A stretch of 64,000 nucleotides of DNA from Pseudomonas sp. 10-1B (GCF_000935045.1 NZ_JYKS01000040.1:1-64000); one strand, 5' to 3'. Positions 25,272-34,703 are shown, counted from the stretch's first letter. Numbers and translations: made by a program. The notes: generated by a model not told the origin, from the letters alone.

Positions 25272-26324
25272 TCAGACCCGCATCTGCGGGTCTTCCTTTT
25301 TATTGCTAAATTCACCACCGGCATTCGCAGGCTTTTTGGGTTGAATCTCCGCCTCCCCCCGTGTCTTCAGCAACGAAACCACCACCCCACCCAGCAACAA
25401 CCCGAACGTCACCCCCAGCGACAACAACGCCGGCACCTTGCCCACCATGCCGTGATAGAAGATCTTGCAACCAATGAAGATCAACACCATCGCCAACGCA
25501 TACTTGAGGTAAACGAACCGGTGCATCAACGCCGCCAGCGCAAAATACAGCGAGCGCAACCCGAGGATGGCGAAGATGTTCGAGGTATAGACGATGAACG
25601 GGTCCTGGGTGATGGCGAAGATTGCCGGCACGCTGTCGACGGCGAACACCAGGTCGGCCAGTTCGATCAGCACCAGCGCCATGAATAATGGGGTGGCATA
25701 GCGCAGCGCCTTGCTGTGCCCGGCTGGGGTCTGGCGCACGAAGAAATGCGAGCCGTGGATCTGGTCGGTGACCCGCATGTGCCGGCGCACGAACTTCAGT
25801 ATGGGGTTGTTGGCCAGGTCCGGGCGGCTGTCTTCCTTCGACAGCGCCATCTTCACCCCGGTAAACAGCAGGAAGGCACCGAAGATATACAGTACCCAGG
25901 CGAAGTTTTGCACCAGCGCCGCGCCCACGCCGATCATGATCGCCCGCAGGAACACCACCCCCAGGATGCCCCAGAACAACACGCGGTGCTGGTAGCGGCG
26001 GGGGATGGCAAAGTAGCTGAAGATCATCGCCATGACGAACACGTTGTCCATCGACAGCGACTGCTCGACCAGGAAACCGGTGTAGAACTCCAGTGCCGAC
26101 TGCGCGCCCAATTGGTACCAGACGCCGGCCCCGAACAGCACGCCGACGCTGAAGTAGCCCGAGTACAGCAGCAGGCTTTCGCGCATTTCGATTTCCCGGT
26201 CGTGGCGATGCAGCACGCCCAGGTCGAGCACCAGCAACCCGATGACGATGGCCATGAACAACAGCCACAACCAGGCACTGGTACCGAGGAACGGGGTGGT
26301 GAGGAATGTCTGTAGAGCTGTCAT
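25272..26324 (-). CDS. TerC-family integral membrane protein
   Basis: 350 residues from ATG 26324, preceded by a strong AAGGAGGGG site. Nine or so membrane segments; motifs EQSLSMDNVFVMAMIF and ELADLVFAVDSVPAIFAI carry the conserved acidic residues of TerC/Alx proteins, which act in manganese export or tellurite resistance and may load metal onto secreted proteins. The C-terminal tail is hydrophilic. I see no convincing yybP-ykoY leader upstream. Monocistronic. Confidence 0.92.
   Translation of the reverse strand: MTALQTFLTTPFLGTSAWLWLLFMAIVIGLLVLDLGVLHRHDREIEMRESLLLYSGYFSVGVLFGAGVWYQLGAQSALEFYTGFLVEQSLSMDNVFVMAMIFSYFAIPRRYQHRVLFWGILGVVFLRAIMIGVGAALVQNFAWVLYIFGAFLLFTGVKMALSKEDSRPDLANNPILKFVRRHMRVTDQIHGSHFFVRQTPAGHSKALRYATPLFMALVLIELADLVFAVDSVPAIFAITQDPFIVYTSNIFAILGLRSLYFALAALMHRFVYLKYALAMVLIFIGCKIFYHGMVGKVPALLSLGVTFGLLLGGVVVSLLKTRGEAEIQPKKPANAGGEFSNKKEDPQMRV
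25274..25302 (+). terminator. Terminator of effector-immunity unit, overlapping terC stop
   Basis: agacccgc (25274-25281) pairs with gcgggtct (25286-25293) and is followed by tccttttt. It shares bases with the last codons of the convergent TerC gene, so coding and terminator sequence are combined. Confidence 0.8.
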
Positions 26325-26637
26325 GAGCCCCTCCTTGAATGTCGACGTTGCATGGCAACAGTGATCCGACATGGCGGCCTGGTAGCCGTCAGAGGGGCCC
26401 GGTATCACATGGGCTTGAGCCTAGACCCGTTTGCCGGTGATGCCGAATGGCGAGCTGTTACATTTCTTTGCATGCAATATCTCATTGCGAATTGTTTTCA
26501 ATTGTAAACGATTGGCAGTCGATATTAAGATGCGCGCGCTGCCGCAGAGCAGTACGCCAGCGGCGTGGCAACAGCCAATAACAACAATACCGATGATTAG
26601 CCCCCAACGTACTGACAGACCAAAAGGGGCATCAAGC
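26325..26637. other. Divergent promoter region terC / TonB receptor
   Basis: 313 bases between two divergent genes. It holds the Fur-like box at 26485-26504 and an AT-rich core at about 26460-26530. No further gene is credible; a frame reading through on the plus strand has no ribosome site. Confidence 0.6.
26485..26504. promoter_or_regulatory. Fur-box candidate
   Basis: ttgcgaattgttttcaattg: imperfect palindrome close to the gcgaatnatt-type Fur sites found before Pseudomonas siderophore receptors. Lies 134 bases before the proposed GTG start of the receptor gene. Confidence 0.55.
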
Positions 26638-28878
26638 GTGCAACAGCACCATTCTCTGGAGACGGTACACGGGGCAGGGATCGCCTCCAACGTCCGCCTG
26701 CGGCGCCAGCCGCTGGCATTGGCCATTCTGGCGGCGAGCCTTGCCGTACCGGGAGGCATCGTCTGGGCCGAAGAAGCCAATGGCAAGGGCACCCTGGAGC
26801 TGGGGGCCACGGCCATTACCGATACTGCTCTGGGGGAGACGACCGAGGGCACGCATTCCTATACCACTGGTGCCACCCGCACTGCCACGCGCATGGCCTT
26901 GTCGCCGCGTGAAACGCCCCAGTCGGTGAGCGTGATCACCCGCCAGCAGATGGACGACCAGAACCTCACCAGCATCAGTGACGTACTGGCCAAGACCCCG
27001 GGCGTTACGGTGACCAAGCTCGACAGCAACCGCGCCAGCTTCCAGGCGCGCGGTTTCGAGATCGACAACTTCCAGATCGATGGCATCCCTGCGGCGTTTC
27101 GCTTCGGCAATGGCATCGACCAGACCGACATGGTCATCTATGACCGCGTCGAGGTGCTGCGTGGCGCCACTGGCCTGCTCAGCGGCTTCGGTAGCCCATC
27201 GGCAACGGTGAACCTGGTGCGCAAGCGGCCCACCCGCGAACTTTCCGGTTACGTATCCCTGGGCGCTGGTAGTTGGGATACCTACCGTGGTGAATTCGAC
27301 ATCGGCGGTGCCCTTACACCCGAGGGCAACGTGCGTGGCCGCTTCGTCACCGCTTATGAGGACGGCCAGTCGTTCATGGACAACCTGTCCGAGAAGAAGC
27401 AAGTGATGTACGGCATCGTCGAAGCCGACCTCTCAGACGATACATTGCTCAGCGTTGGCCTCAGCCGTCAGACCAACCGCCCCGAGGGCTCGTCCTGGGG
27501 CCCCTCCACGGCCCTGGTCGACAGCACCGGTAGCGGTTTCAGCATGCCGCGCTCGTTCAACCCGGCTACCAAGTGGAGCCAGTGGGACAACACCAACGAC
27601 AACCTTTTCGTGACCCTGGAACAGCGCCTGGCCAACGACTGGTCGATCAAGGCCTCGGCCAGCCGTACTGAAACCGATGCGCCGATAACCCTCGGTTCGG
27701 CCGCCAGCGGCAACCCCAACCCGGTCGATGGCAGCGGCATGGGCGTGTGGCTGGGGCGCTACCGTTACAAGACCGACCAGAACGCCTACGACCTGTATGC
27801 CAACGGGCCGTTCCAGTTGTTGGGGCGCGAGCATGAACTGGTGCTGGGTGTGTCCCATCGTGACATTCGTGCCCACGAGGACAACTGGCCGTTCTTCTTC
27901 GGCAGTGCGCCGAACATCTTCCAATGGGATGGCAACTTCCCCGAGCCGGACTGGGGCCGCCCCAGCAGCAAGGTCGATACCCGCCTGCAGGAGAGCGCCG
28001 CATACCTGACCGGGCGCTTCAAACCTACCGACAACCTTTCGCTGATCGTGGGCAGCCGCTTGTCCAACTGGCAGCTCGACAGCACCCGTCTGGACACTGC
28101 CACTGGCCAGCGCAGCAAGACCCAGGACCTGGAAGAGAACGGCGTGGTGGTGCCCTATGCCGGGGTGGTCTATGACCTGAACGACAACTGGTCGGTGTAT
28201 GGCAGCTACACCAGCATCTTCAAGCCACATGAAAGCGAGGAAGACATCAATGGCAAGATGATCGAGCCGGAGGAGGGCGATGCCTATGAGGTCGGACTCA
28301 AGAGCGCGTTCTACGACGGCCGCCTGAACGCCAGCCTGGCGTTGTTCGAAGTGCGCCAGGACAACCTGCCTGAGCTGGTCGGCTTCGACGCGGCCAGCAA
28401 CACCTCGATCTATCGCGCCGTACAGGGCGCCAAGACCCGCGGTTTCGAGCTGGAAGTGGCGGGTGAACTGACGCCCGACTGGCATGTTCAGGGTGGTTTC
28501 ACCCATCGCATCACCAAGGATGGCGATGGTGAAAAGATCGCCACCATCGAGCCTGAGAACCTGCTGCGCCTGTCGACCACCTACCGCCTGCCGGGTGCCT
28601 GGAACAAGCTTACCGTGGGCGGCTCGGCCAATTGGCAGAGCAAGGTGTGGAAGGACCTTTACAACCCGGCCACCGACGCCGACGACTACCGGCACACCCA
28701 GGCCAGCTACCTGACCCTGGATGCCATGGCCAGGTACCAGGTGACCGAGCAGCTGTCGGTGACACTCAATGGCAACAACCTGACCGACAAGCGTTACTAC
28801 AGCAACCTGGGCTTCTACAACGGCGGCTTCTATGGCGACCCGCGTAATTTCATGCTGACTACACGTTACAACTTCTGA
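26638..28878 (+). CDS. TonB-dependent siderophore receptor
   Basis: 746 residues from GTG 26638, which has AAGGGG eight bases upstream; ATG 26593 in the same frame has no such site. Signal peptide with hydrophobic core LALAILAASLAVPGGIVWA. Plug domain begins near SPRETPQSVSVITRQQM and contains ARGFEIDNFQIDGIP and DRVEVLRGATGLLSGFGSPS, typical of ferric-siderophore receptors of the FhuE/FpvA/FoxA group. The barrel ends in a terminal Phe (TTRYNF). No N-terminal signalling domain is seen, so no dedicated sigma factor is expected. Iron control through the Fur-like box upstream is likely. Its siderophore is unknown. Confidence 0.93.
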   Translation: MQQHHSLETVHGAGIASNVRLRRQPLALAILAASLAVPGGIVWAEEANGKGTLELGATAITDTALGETTEGTHSYTTGATRTATRMALSPRETPQSVSVITRQQMDDQNLTSISDVLAKTPGVTVTKLDSNRASFQARGFEIDNFQIDGIPAAFRFGNGIDQTDMVIYDRVEVLRGATGLLSGFGSPSATVNLVRKRPTRELSGYVSLGAGSWDTYRGEFDIGGALTPEGNVRGRFVTAYEDGQSFMDNLSEKKQVMYGIVEADLSDDTLLSVGLSRQTNRPEGSSWGPSTALVDSTGSGFSMPRSFNPATKWSQWDNTNDNLFVTLEQRLANDWSIKASASRTETDAPITLGSAASGNPNPVDGSGMGVWLGRYRYKTDQNAYDLYANGPFQLLGREHELVLGVSHRDIRAHEDNWPFFFGSAPNIFQWDGNFPEPDWGRPSSKVDTRLQESAAYLTGRFKPTDNLSLIVGSRLSNWQLDSTRLDTATGQRSKTQDLEENGVVVPYAGVVYDLNDNWSVYGSYTSIFKPHESEEDINGKMIEPEEGDAYEVGLKSAFYDGRLNASLALFEVRQDNLPELVGFDAASNTSIYRAVQGAKTRGFELEVAGELTPDWHVQGGFTHRITKDGDGEKIATIEPENLLRLSTTYRLPGAWNKLTVGGSANWQSKVWKDLYNPATDADDYRHTQASYLTLDAMARYQVTEQLSVTLNGNNLTDKRYYSNLGFYNGGFYGDPRNFMLTTRYNF

Positions 28879-28897
28879 GGCTGCTGTTCTTTATTGG

Positions 28898-28936
28898 GAG
28901 ATGACCCAGCCCTATGGGCTGGGCGATCTCCTACAG
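28898..28936. terminator. Hairpin between convergent genes
   Basis: ggagat-gacccagccc and gggctgggc-gatctcc form a long stem with a 3-base loop just after the receptor stop and before the stop of the convergent gene. May end transcription of both. Confidence 0.7.
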
Positions 28937-28939
28937 AAG

Positions 28940-30247
28940 TCAGTACACCCACACCTCTACTCGCCGGTTACGCAGCCGTCCTTGTTCCAGCTCATTCCCG
29001 GCCACCGGCAGTTCATCGCCCATTCCCATCACCTCCAGCACCTCGACCCCGTCGCGCGCCAGCTCGCGGCGCACCGCCTGGGCGCGCAGGCGCGAGAGCA
29101 GGGCGGCGCGCCCGGGTGTTTCCTTGGGGTCGCCAAAGCCCACCAGTACCGCCTTGCTTCGCAACTTGTCGGCCTGGCGCAGGTACTCGGCCACCCGCTG
29201 TACATCGCGCAGGGCCTTGTTGTCGAGGCTGGCGCTGCCTTCCTGGAAGCGGAAGTTCACGCTCAACCGCTGTGCCTGCTGGGCCAGGGTGCGATAACGC
29301 GGCGGCATGTCGGCCTGGGGCGGGACAGGCTGGGCTTTGACCTGCTGCGAAACGAAGCCCTGCTGGGCGACGATCGCCTGGCCGGCCGGGCTCTGGGCAA
29401 AATCGGCCAAGGCCCTGGCCTGGGGCTTGGGATTGGCCGGTAGGTAGAAATACAGGCGCCGTGACAACGGGTAGTCCTCGCTGGCCACCAGTGCGCGCTC
29501 CGGCAGCATGGCTGGTGCGTCGCCTTCGGCCACCGCCAGCACCTTGGCCCCGTGTACCGCGGCCAGGCTGCTGAAACCGATGGCCTGGCGGTCGGCGCCC
29601 ACCCGCGCGGCCAGTTCGTCACTGGACTCGAAACGCTGGGCCTTGGCCGACAGTTCGCTGTGCTGCGGTTCCAGCACCAGTGCCTTGAAGGTTTCGTAGG
29701 TGCCGGAGCGGTCATCACGGGCGTACAGGTGAATGGCCCCGCTGGCAACGCCCAATTGCTCCCAGCGCTGGATCTGGCCGGAGAAAATCTGCGCCAATTG
29801 CCCTGTAGTGAGTTGCGGCAGTGGGTTGTCGGGATGGACGATGACCGCGACGCCATCCAGGCCGATGACTTGCTCGGCGGCAGCAGCGCGCAGGTCGCCC
29901 AGGGCCCGCAGCTGGCGCACTTCGCTGTCGTTGATCGGCCGCGAGGCGGCGGCCAGGTCGGCCTCGCCCCGACCGAGGGCGACGAAGCCGGTGCTGGAGC
30001 CGTGGGCGGCGATGTCGACGCGCACGGGCTGCCCATGTATGTCGCGCGCGGTGATCACCGTCTCGTTAGGCTGCTTGCCCGGTTGTTGTTCGATCGCGCT
30101 GGCTTGCTGCGCGCGCAATTGCCCCTGTACCAGTGCCGGCAGCAAGGCCGCGCCAATGGTGTTCGAGCCTTGCGCACGCAAGTACGCGGGCTCGGCCGGG
30201 GTCGCTAGCGGTAGCAGGATGAGCAGCAAGACAAGCAGGCGGGGCAT
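28940..30247 (-). CDS. PstS-like phosphate-binding domain fused to OmpA C-terminal domain
   Basis: 435 residues with a signal peptide (MPRLLVLLLILLPLATPAEP). Residues about 20-300 are a type 2 periplasmic binding domain of the PstS class (RAQGSNTIGAALLPALVQG; HGSSTGFVALGRGEADLAAAS; SGQIQRWEQLG; DDRSGTYETFKALVL). Residues about 315-435 are an OmpA-like peptidoglycan-binding domain (VNFRFQEGSASLDNKALRDV...VLVGFGDPKE...LSRLRAQAVRREL...GNELEQGRLRNRRVEVWV). The fusion would tether an anion-binding domain to the cell wall. No pst permease genes are nearby, so a sensing or scavenging role is possible. Monocistronic. Confidence 0.88.
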   Translation of the reverse strand: MPRLLVLLLILLPLATPAEPAYLRAQGSNTIGAALLPALVQGQLRAQQASAIEQQPGKQPNETVITARDIHGQPVRVDIAAHGSSTGFVALGRGEADLAAASRPINDSEVRQLRALGDLRAAAAEQVIGLDGVAVIVHPDNPLPQLTTGQLAQIFSGQIQRWEQLGVASGAIHLYARDDRSGTYETFKALVLEPQHSELSAKAQRFESSDELAARVGADRQAIGFSSLAAVHGAKVLAVAEGDAPAMLPERALVASEDYPLSRRLYFYLPANPKPQARALADFAQSPAGQAIVAQQGFVSQQVKAQPVPPQADMPPRYRTLAQQAQRLSVNFRFQEGSASLDNKALRDVQRVAEYLRQADKLRSKAVLVGFGDPKETPGRAALLSRLRAQAVRRELARDGVEVLEVMGMGDELPVAGNELEQGRLRNRRVEVWVY

Positions 30248-30356
30248 GCCGGGTGGCCCTATGGCATAGAGTTGGCCGGCAGATTACGACAGTGGCGTGA
30301 TGATAATGTGACAGTCCGTAGGCGGCCCTTTCTGATGTCTGTCAGTTAGCGTTACT

Positions 30357-30475
30357 GGGGCTGCTTCGCAGCCCATCGCCGGCAAGCCAGCTCCCACAGG
30401 GATAGCGCATGGCTTGAGGTCGATGCGGTCTAGGTGGGAGCTGGCTTGCCGGCGATGGGCCGCAAAGCGGCCCCG
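30357..30475. repeat. Inverted REP pair
   Basis: ggctgcttcgcagcccatcgccggcaagcc... and its opposed partner ...ggcttgccggcgatgggccgcaaagcggccc, with the tgcggtc-type 97-bp unit tail between. Ends six bases before the ABC ATPase stop. Confidence 0.88.
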
Positions 30476-30481
30476 GCAATC

Positions 30482-31630
30482 TCAATGCGCCCCGGCGGAT
30501 TTGCTCAGGTCACTCTCGGCCCACTCGGTATAGATGCATGCATCAGCCACCGCCCAACGCACTTTCACGGTATCGCCCGGCTGCATCGGCATTCCCGCGG
30601 CCGACAATGCCTTCACCGTCAGCTCGGTACCACCCGCGGTCACCACATGGCAGGTCTGGCTCTCACCCAGGAACAACACTTCGCCAACCTTGGCACTGAC
30701 CTCGTTCCAGCCCGCCGGCAGCGGCTCGCGCGCGGCCTGTTCGGCGGTCAGGGCCAGGGCCTTTTCCGGGCGCACCATGATCAGCGCATCCTGCGAGGCG
30801 GCCAGGCCCGGGGTCAGGCGGATGGCCACCGGCTGGCCCTCGAAGCTGCCCGCGCCATTGCTGCTGGCCTTGATCCGCAGGAAGTTGGAGTTGCCCAGGA
30901 ACGAAGCCACGAAGGCATTCGGCGGGTTCTGGTACAGGTCGTAACCGGTGCCAAGGCCGACGATCTTGCCGTGGCTGAAGATGGCGATGCGCTGCGAAAG
31001 GCGCATGGCTTCTTCCTGGTCGTGGGTGACGTAGACAATGGTAATGCCCAGCCGCCGATGCAACTGGCGCAGTTCGTCCTGCAGGTCTTCGCGCAGTTTC
31101 TTGTCCAGTGCGCCGAGCGGTTCGTCCATCAGCAGGATGCGTGGCTCGTACACCAGCGCCCGGGCAATCGCCACGCGCTGCTGCTGGCCACCGGACATCT
31201 GCGACGGCTTGCGATGGGCGAACTTCTCCAACTGCACCAGCTTGAGCATGGCGTCGACCCGCTTGTTGGTCTCGGCGGCGCCCAGTTTGCGGATGGCCAG
31301 GGGGAAGCCAATGTTGTCGCGCACGTTCAGGTGCGGGAACAGCGAGTAACGCTGGAACACCATGCCGATGTCGCGCTTGTGCGGCGGCACGTTGACCAGC
31401 GACTGGCCATCGACCAGGATCTCGCCGCTGCTGGGCGTTTCGAAGCCGGCCAGCATCGACAGGGTAGTGGACTTGCCCGAGCCGCTGGAGCCGAGGAAGG
31501 TCAGGAACTCGCCGTCCTGGATTTCCAGGTCGAGGTTGTCCACGGCGGTGAAGTCGCCGTAGTGCTTGTTCAGGCCACGCAGGCTGACCAGGGTCTTGTT
31601 CTGCGCGTTGTCTTTGATCACTGCACTCAT
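30482..31630 (-). CDS. Polyamine-type ABC importer ATP-binding protein (PotA/PotG-like)
   Basis: 382 residues: nucleotide-binding domain with Walker A (GSSGSGKST), signature (MSGGQQQRVAIARAL), Walker B (ILLMDEPLGALD) and H-loop (YVTHDQEEA), followed by a C-terminal TOBE domain (about 270-380). Last gene of the four-gene importer operon that begins at 34405. The order binding protein, two permeases, ATPase matches Pot/opine-type importers. Substrate not certain; polyamines or methylated amines are candidates. Confidence 0.92.
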   Translation of the reverse strand: MSAVIKDNAQNKTLVSLRGLNKHYGDFTAVDNLDLEIQDGEFLTFLGSSGSGKSTTLSMLAGFETPSSGEILVDGQSLVNVPPHKRDIGMVFQRYSLFPHLNVRDNIGFPLAIRKLGAAETNKRVDAMLKLVQLEKFAHRKPSQMSGGQQQRVAIARALVYEPRILLMDEPLGALDKKLREDLQDELRQLHRRLGITIVYVTHDQEEAMRLSQRIAIFSHGKIVGLGTGYDLYQNPPNAFVASFLGNSNFLRIKASSNGAGSFEGQPVAIRLTPGLAASQDALIMVRPEKALALTAEQAAREPLPAGWNEVSAKVGEVLFLGESQTCHVVTAGGTELTVKALSAAGMPMQPGDTVKVRWAVADACIYTEWAESDLSKSAGAH

Positions 31631-31649
31631 TGTTGTTTTCTCCGTGCGC

Positions 31650-32459
31650 TCAGGCGTTGGCTTCGGTGCGCCGGCGCAAGGCGGCGGCAATGAACATCAC
31701 AAGCAGCGACAGGCCGATCAGCAGGGTCGAGGCCACGGCAATGACCGGGCTCAGGTCCTGGCGCAGGGTGGTCCACATCTTCACCGGCAGGGTCTGCAGG
31801 TCGGGGCTGGCCATCATCACGCTCAGCACCACTTCATCCCACGACACCAGGAAGGCGAACAAGCCACCGGCGATCATGCCCGGGCGAATCGCCGGGAAGG
31901 TGACCTTGAAAATCGCCTGCAGGCGCGAGGCACCGCAGATCACTGCAGCATCCTCGATCGACTGGTCGAACAGCTTCAGCGAGTTGATGATCGAGATGAT
32001 GGTGAAGGGCAGGGCGACGATCACGTGGCTGACCACGAAGGCGAACAGCGTGCCGGTGTAGCCGAGCTTGAGGAACAGCGCGTACACCGCCACGGCGATG
32101 ATCACCAGCGGCACGATCATCGGCATGGTGAACAGCCCATACAGCAGCTCGCGGCCCGGGAAACGGCCACGTACCAGGGCGAACGCGGTGGGCAAGCCCA
32201 GCAGCACGGCGGCGATGGTGGTCAGTACGGCCACTTTCAGGCTGGCCAGCGCGGCGTCCATCCACTCCGGGTTGGAGAAGAACTGGCCGTACCACTTGAA
32301 GGTCCAGCCCGGTGGCGGAAACACCAGCCACTGCGATGAGCCAAACGACAGCAACACGATGAACACCACCGGCAGCAGCAGGAAGGCCGCGATGACCCCG
32401 GTGGTCAGGTACAGGCCCGTACGCAGCGGGCGGCCCATGGCATTGGGAGACAGGAGCAT
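31650..32459 (-). CDS. ABC permease (PotC/PotI-like)
   Basis: 269 residues, six membrane segments. The EAA loop (EDAAVICGASRLQAIFKVTFPAIRPG; E-D-A-A-x3-G-A-S) that docks on the ATPase is intact near residue 165. Six bases separate it from the second permease gene and 19 from the ATPase gene, so all are co-transcribed. Confidence 0.92.
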   Translation of the reverse strand: MLLSPNAMGRPLRTGLYLTTGVIAAFLLLPVVFIVLLSFGSSQWLVFPPPGWTFKWYGQFFSNPEWMDAALASLKVAVLTTIAAVLLGLPTAFALVRGRFPGRELLYGLFTMPMIVPLVIIAVAVYALFLKLGYTGTLFAFVVSHVIVALPFTIISIINSLKLFDQSIEDAAVICGASRLQAIFKVTFPAIRPGMIAGGLFAFLVSWDEVVLSVMMASPDLQTLPVKMWTTLRQDLSPVIAVASTLLIGLSLLVMFIAAALRRRTEANA

Positions 32460-32465
32460 GGCGGT

Positions 32466-33383
32466 TTACCTCGCGTTGCCAACCGGGGATTCCGGCTGCA
32501 GCTTCAGGTACAGGTAGAAGAGCACCAACGTGATCACCACCAGCAGTGCGGCGGCGGCGCTGGCCAGGCCCCAGTTGAGGAACGACTGCACCTGCTGGAT
32601 GATGAATTCGGGCAGCATCATGTTCTGCGCACCGCCGAGCAGGGCCGGGGTGACGTAGTAACCGAGCGACATCACGAACACCATCAGCGCCCCGGAGAAC
32701 AGCCCCGAGCGGCACAGCGGCAGGAATACCTTCCAGAAATTGGTCCATGGGCTGGCGCCACAGATCGAGCCGGCCTGCAGCACCATCGGGTCGATGGCGT
32801 GCATGGTCGCCTGCAGCGGCAGCACGATGAACGGGATCATGATGTAGCTCATGCCGATCACCACGCCGGTCAGGTTATGCACCATTTCCAGCGGGGTATC
32901 GATGATACCCATGGCCATCAACGCCTTGTTGATCACCCCCGAGCTCTGCAGCAGCACCAGCCACGAGTAGGTGCGCGCCAGCAGGCTGGTCCACATCGAC
33001 AGCAGCACGATGTTCAGCAACCAGCGGCCCCAGCCCTTGGGTACCAGGGTGATCGCCCAGGCCAGCGGGAAGCCCAGCAGCACACTGATCAGGGTGACCA
33101 CGCCGGCCACCGAGAAGGTGTTGAACAGCACCCTGGCGTAGGCCGAGTTGGCGAACAGTTGCTCGTAGTTGCCCAGCCCCGGTGTTGGCTCCAGCACCCC
33201 GCGCAGCAACAGGCCGACCAGCGGGGCGAAGAAGAACAGGCCAAGGAACAGCAGGGCTGGCAGCAGGTTGCGGCTGCCTTTCCAGCGTTGGCTCAGGCTT
33301 GTACGGCGGGGGGCCGTTCCCGGGGCGCCGGCGCCGGTGGGGGCACCTTGCGCGTTATGCAGGGCGTTGATGGCGACTTTCAT
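32466..33383 (-). CDS. ABC permease (PotB/PotH-like)
   Basis: 305 residues from ATG 33383, which overlaps the binding-protein stop by 4 bases (ATGA); a GTG at 33395 is less likely. A polar N-terminal tail of about 40 residues precedes six membrane segments; the EAA loop (LQAGSICGASPWTNFWKVFLP) is near residue 200. Confidence 0.92.
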   Translation of the reverse strand: MKVAINALHNAQGAPTGAGAPGTAPRRTSLSQRWKGSRNLLPALLFLGLFFFAPLVGLLLRGVLEPTPGLGNYEQLFANSAYARVLFNTFSVAGVVTLISVLLGFPLAWAITLVPKGWGRWLLNIVLLSMWTSLLARTYSWLVLLQSSGVINKALMAMGIIDTPLEMVHNLTGVVIGMSYIMIPFIVLPLQATMHAIDPMVLQAGSICGASPWTNFWKVFLPLCRSGLFSGALMVFVMSLGYYVTPALLGGAQNMMLPEFIIQQVQSFLNWGLASAAAALLVVITLVLFYLYLKLQPESPVGNAR

Positions 33384-34405
33384 TTGACCAACCACTCATT
33401 CCAGCGGGCCGCGATGGCCTGGCCGTTCTTGGCCCAGTAGGCGAAGTCGAGGGTGACCTGGTCCTGGGCGTAGGCGGTTGGCAGGTTTGGCGCCAGGTCC
33501 TTGTCGAGCTTGGCCACGCTGTCGACGTTCACCGGCGCGTAGGCGGTCTTGTTGGCGAATTCGGCCTGGCCTTCGGCGCTGCTGGCGTTGGCCAGGAACT
33601 TCATGGCCGCGTCCTTGTTCTTGGCGCCTTTGGGGATGACCAGGAAGTCGGCCATGACCAGGTTCTGCTTCCAGCTCACACCCACTGGTGCACCGTCTTG
33701 CTGCAGGGCGTAGACGCGGCCGTTCCAGAACTGGCCGAGCGAGGCTTCACCCGAGGCCAGCAGTTGTTGCGACTGGGCACCACCGCCCCACCAGACGATG
33801 TCTTTCTTGATGGTGTCGAGCTTCTTGAAGGCGCGGTCCAGGTCCAGTGGGTACAGCTTGTCGGGGGTTACGCCGTCGGCCAGCAGGGCCAGTTCCAGTA
33901 CGCCGGGGCTGGGCCATTTGTACAGGGCGCGCTTGCCGGGATAGGTCTTGGTGTCGAACAGCGCGGTCCAGTCCACTGGCTTGTTGGCACCGAGCTTGCC
34001 TTCGTTGTAGCCGAGCACGAAGGAGAAGAAGAACGAGCCGACGCCATGGTCGGAGACGAAGCGCGGGTCGATCTGGTCGCGCTTGATCTGGTTGAAGTCG
34101 AGGGGTTCGAGCAGGCCTTCACTGGCCGCGCGCAGGGCAAAGTCGGCTTCGACGTCGACCACGTCCCACTGCACGTTGCCGCTTTCGACCATGGCCTTGA
34201 GCTTGCCGTAGTCGGTGGGGCCGTCCTGGACGACTTTGATCTCGGTGGCTTTGGTGAAGGGTACGGCCCACGCTTCTTTCTGGGCGTCTTGGGTGGTACC
34301 GCCCCAGCTGACGAAATTGAGACTTTCGGCGGCCTGGGTGGCCTGACATGCCAGGGTCAGCAGGCTGGCGGACAGCACTGCGGTTACACGTTTGCTCAAC
34401 AGCAT
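33380..34405 (-). CDS. Periplasmic binding protein of polyamine-type ABC importer (PotD/PotF-like)
   Basis: 341 residues with a signal peptide (...LLTLACQATQAAE). The mature start SLNFVSWGGTTQDAQKEAW and the segments KLKAMVESGNVQWDVVDVEA and GWWGGGAQSQQLLASGEAS-like regions match extracellular solute-binding family 1 members of the spermidine/putrescine type. First gene of the operon; a 12-base near-palindrome resembling the ribBA/DUF1330 operator lies 150 bases upstream. The ligand is unknown; co-regulation with flavin synthesis and nearness to an N-demethylase operon suggest an N-methylated amine. Confidence 0.9.
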   Translation of the reverse strand: MLLSKRVTAVLSASLLTLACQATQAAESLNFVSWGGTTQDAQKEAWAVPFTKATEIKVVQDGPTDYGKLKAMVESGNVQWDVVDVEADFALRAASEGLLEPLDFNQIKRDQIDPRFVSDHGVGSFFFSFVLGYNEGKLGANKPVDWTALFDTKTYPGKRALYKWPSPGVLELALLADGVTPDKLYPLDLDRAFKKLDTIKKDIVWWGGGAQSQQLLASGEASLGQFWNGRVYALQQDGAPVGVSWKQNLVMADFLVIPKGAKNKDAAMKFLANASSAEGQAEFANKTAYAPVNVDSVAKLDKDLAPNLPTAYAQDQVTLDFAYWAKNGQAIAARWNEWLVK

Positions 34406-34554
34406 GGTTACGCCCTCGTTGCTTTTGTTATTCGAGGCGGGCTTGTGGTGCGCCCGCCAACAGTATTCGGGGAGCAGCTAAAACAAAGTGCTTGGTGGCC
34501 GTTTTTGATTGTAGGTACTGGCCAGCAGATTCAAGGTCTACGGGATATCATATT

Positions 34555-34566
34555 ATGGTATTCCAA
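34555..34566. promoter_or_regulatory. Operator candidate (second copy)
   Basis: atggtattccaa matches the perfect palindrome atggtataccat at 35886 in 10 of 12 positions. It lies in the promoter region of the ABC importer operon. Confidence 0.5.
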
Positions 34567-34629
34567 GTTTTTCGCAAGAGGTATGCGGCGACCGGCCATC
34601 ACTCCGTCTTCTCGGAAATACCGCGGGCC

Positions 34630-34703
34630 CTGTGGGAGCGGGTTCACCCGCGAATACAATGGTGATGCCACCGACGCATTCGCGGGTAAACCCGCTCCCA
34701 CAG
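34630..34703. repeat. Inverted REP pair
   Basis: ctgtgggagcgggttcaccc and its complement gggtaaacccgctcccacag, head to head, between the importer promoter region and the ribBA stop. The rest of 34406-34733 holds the importer promoter and no gene. Confidence 0.9.

Noticed and set aside
26325..26420. Possible yybP-ykoY manganese riboswitch before the TerC gene
   Set aside because: The conserved aaaggggagtag-type 5' block and its partner are not visible; only a ctaccaggccgcc-like piece exists, which is too little.
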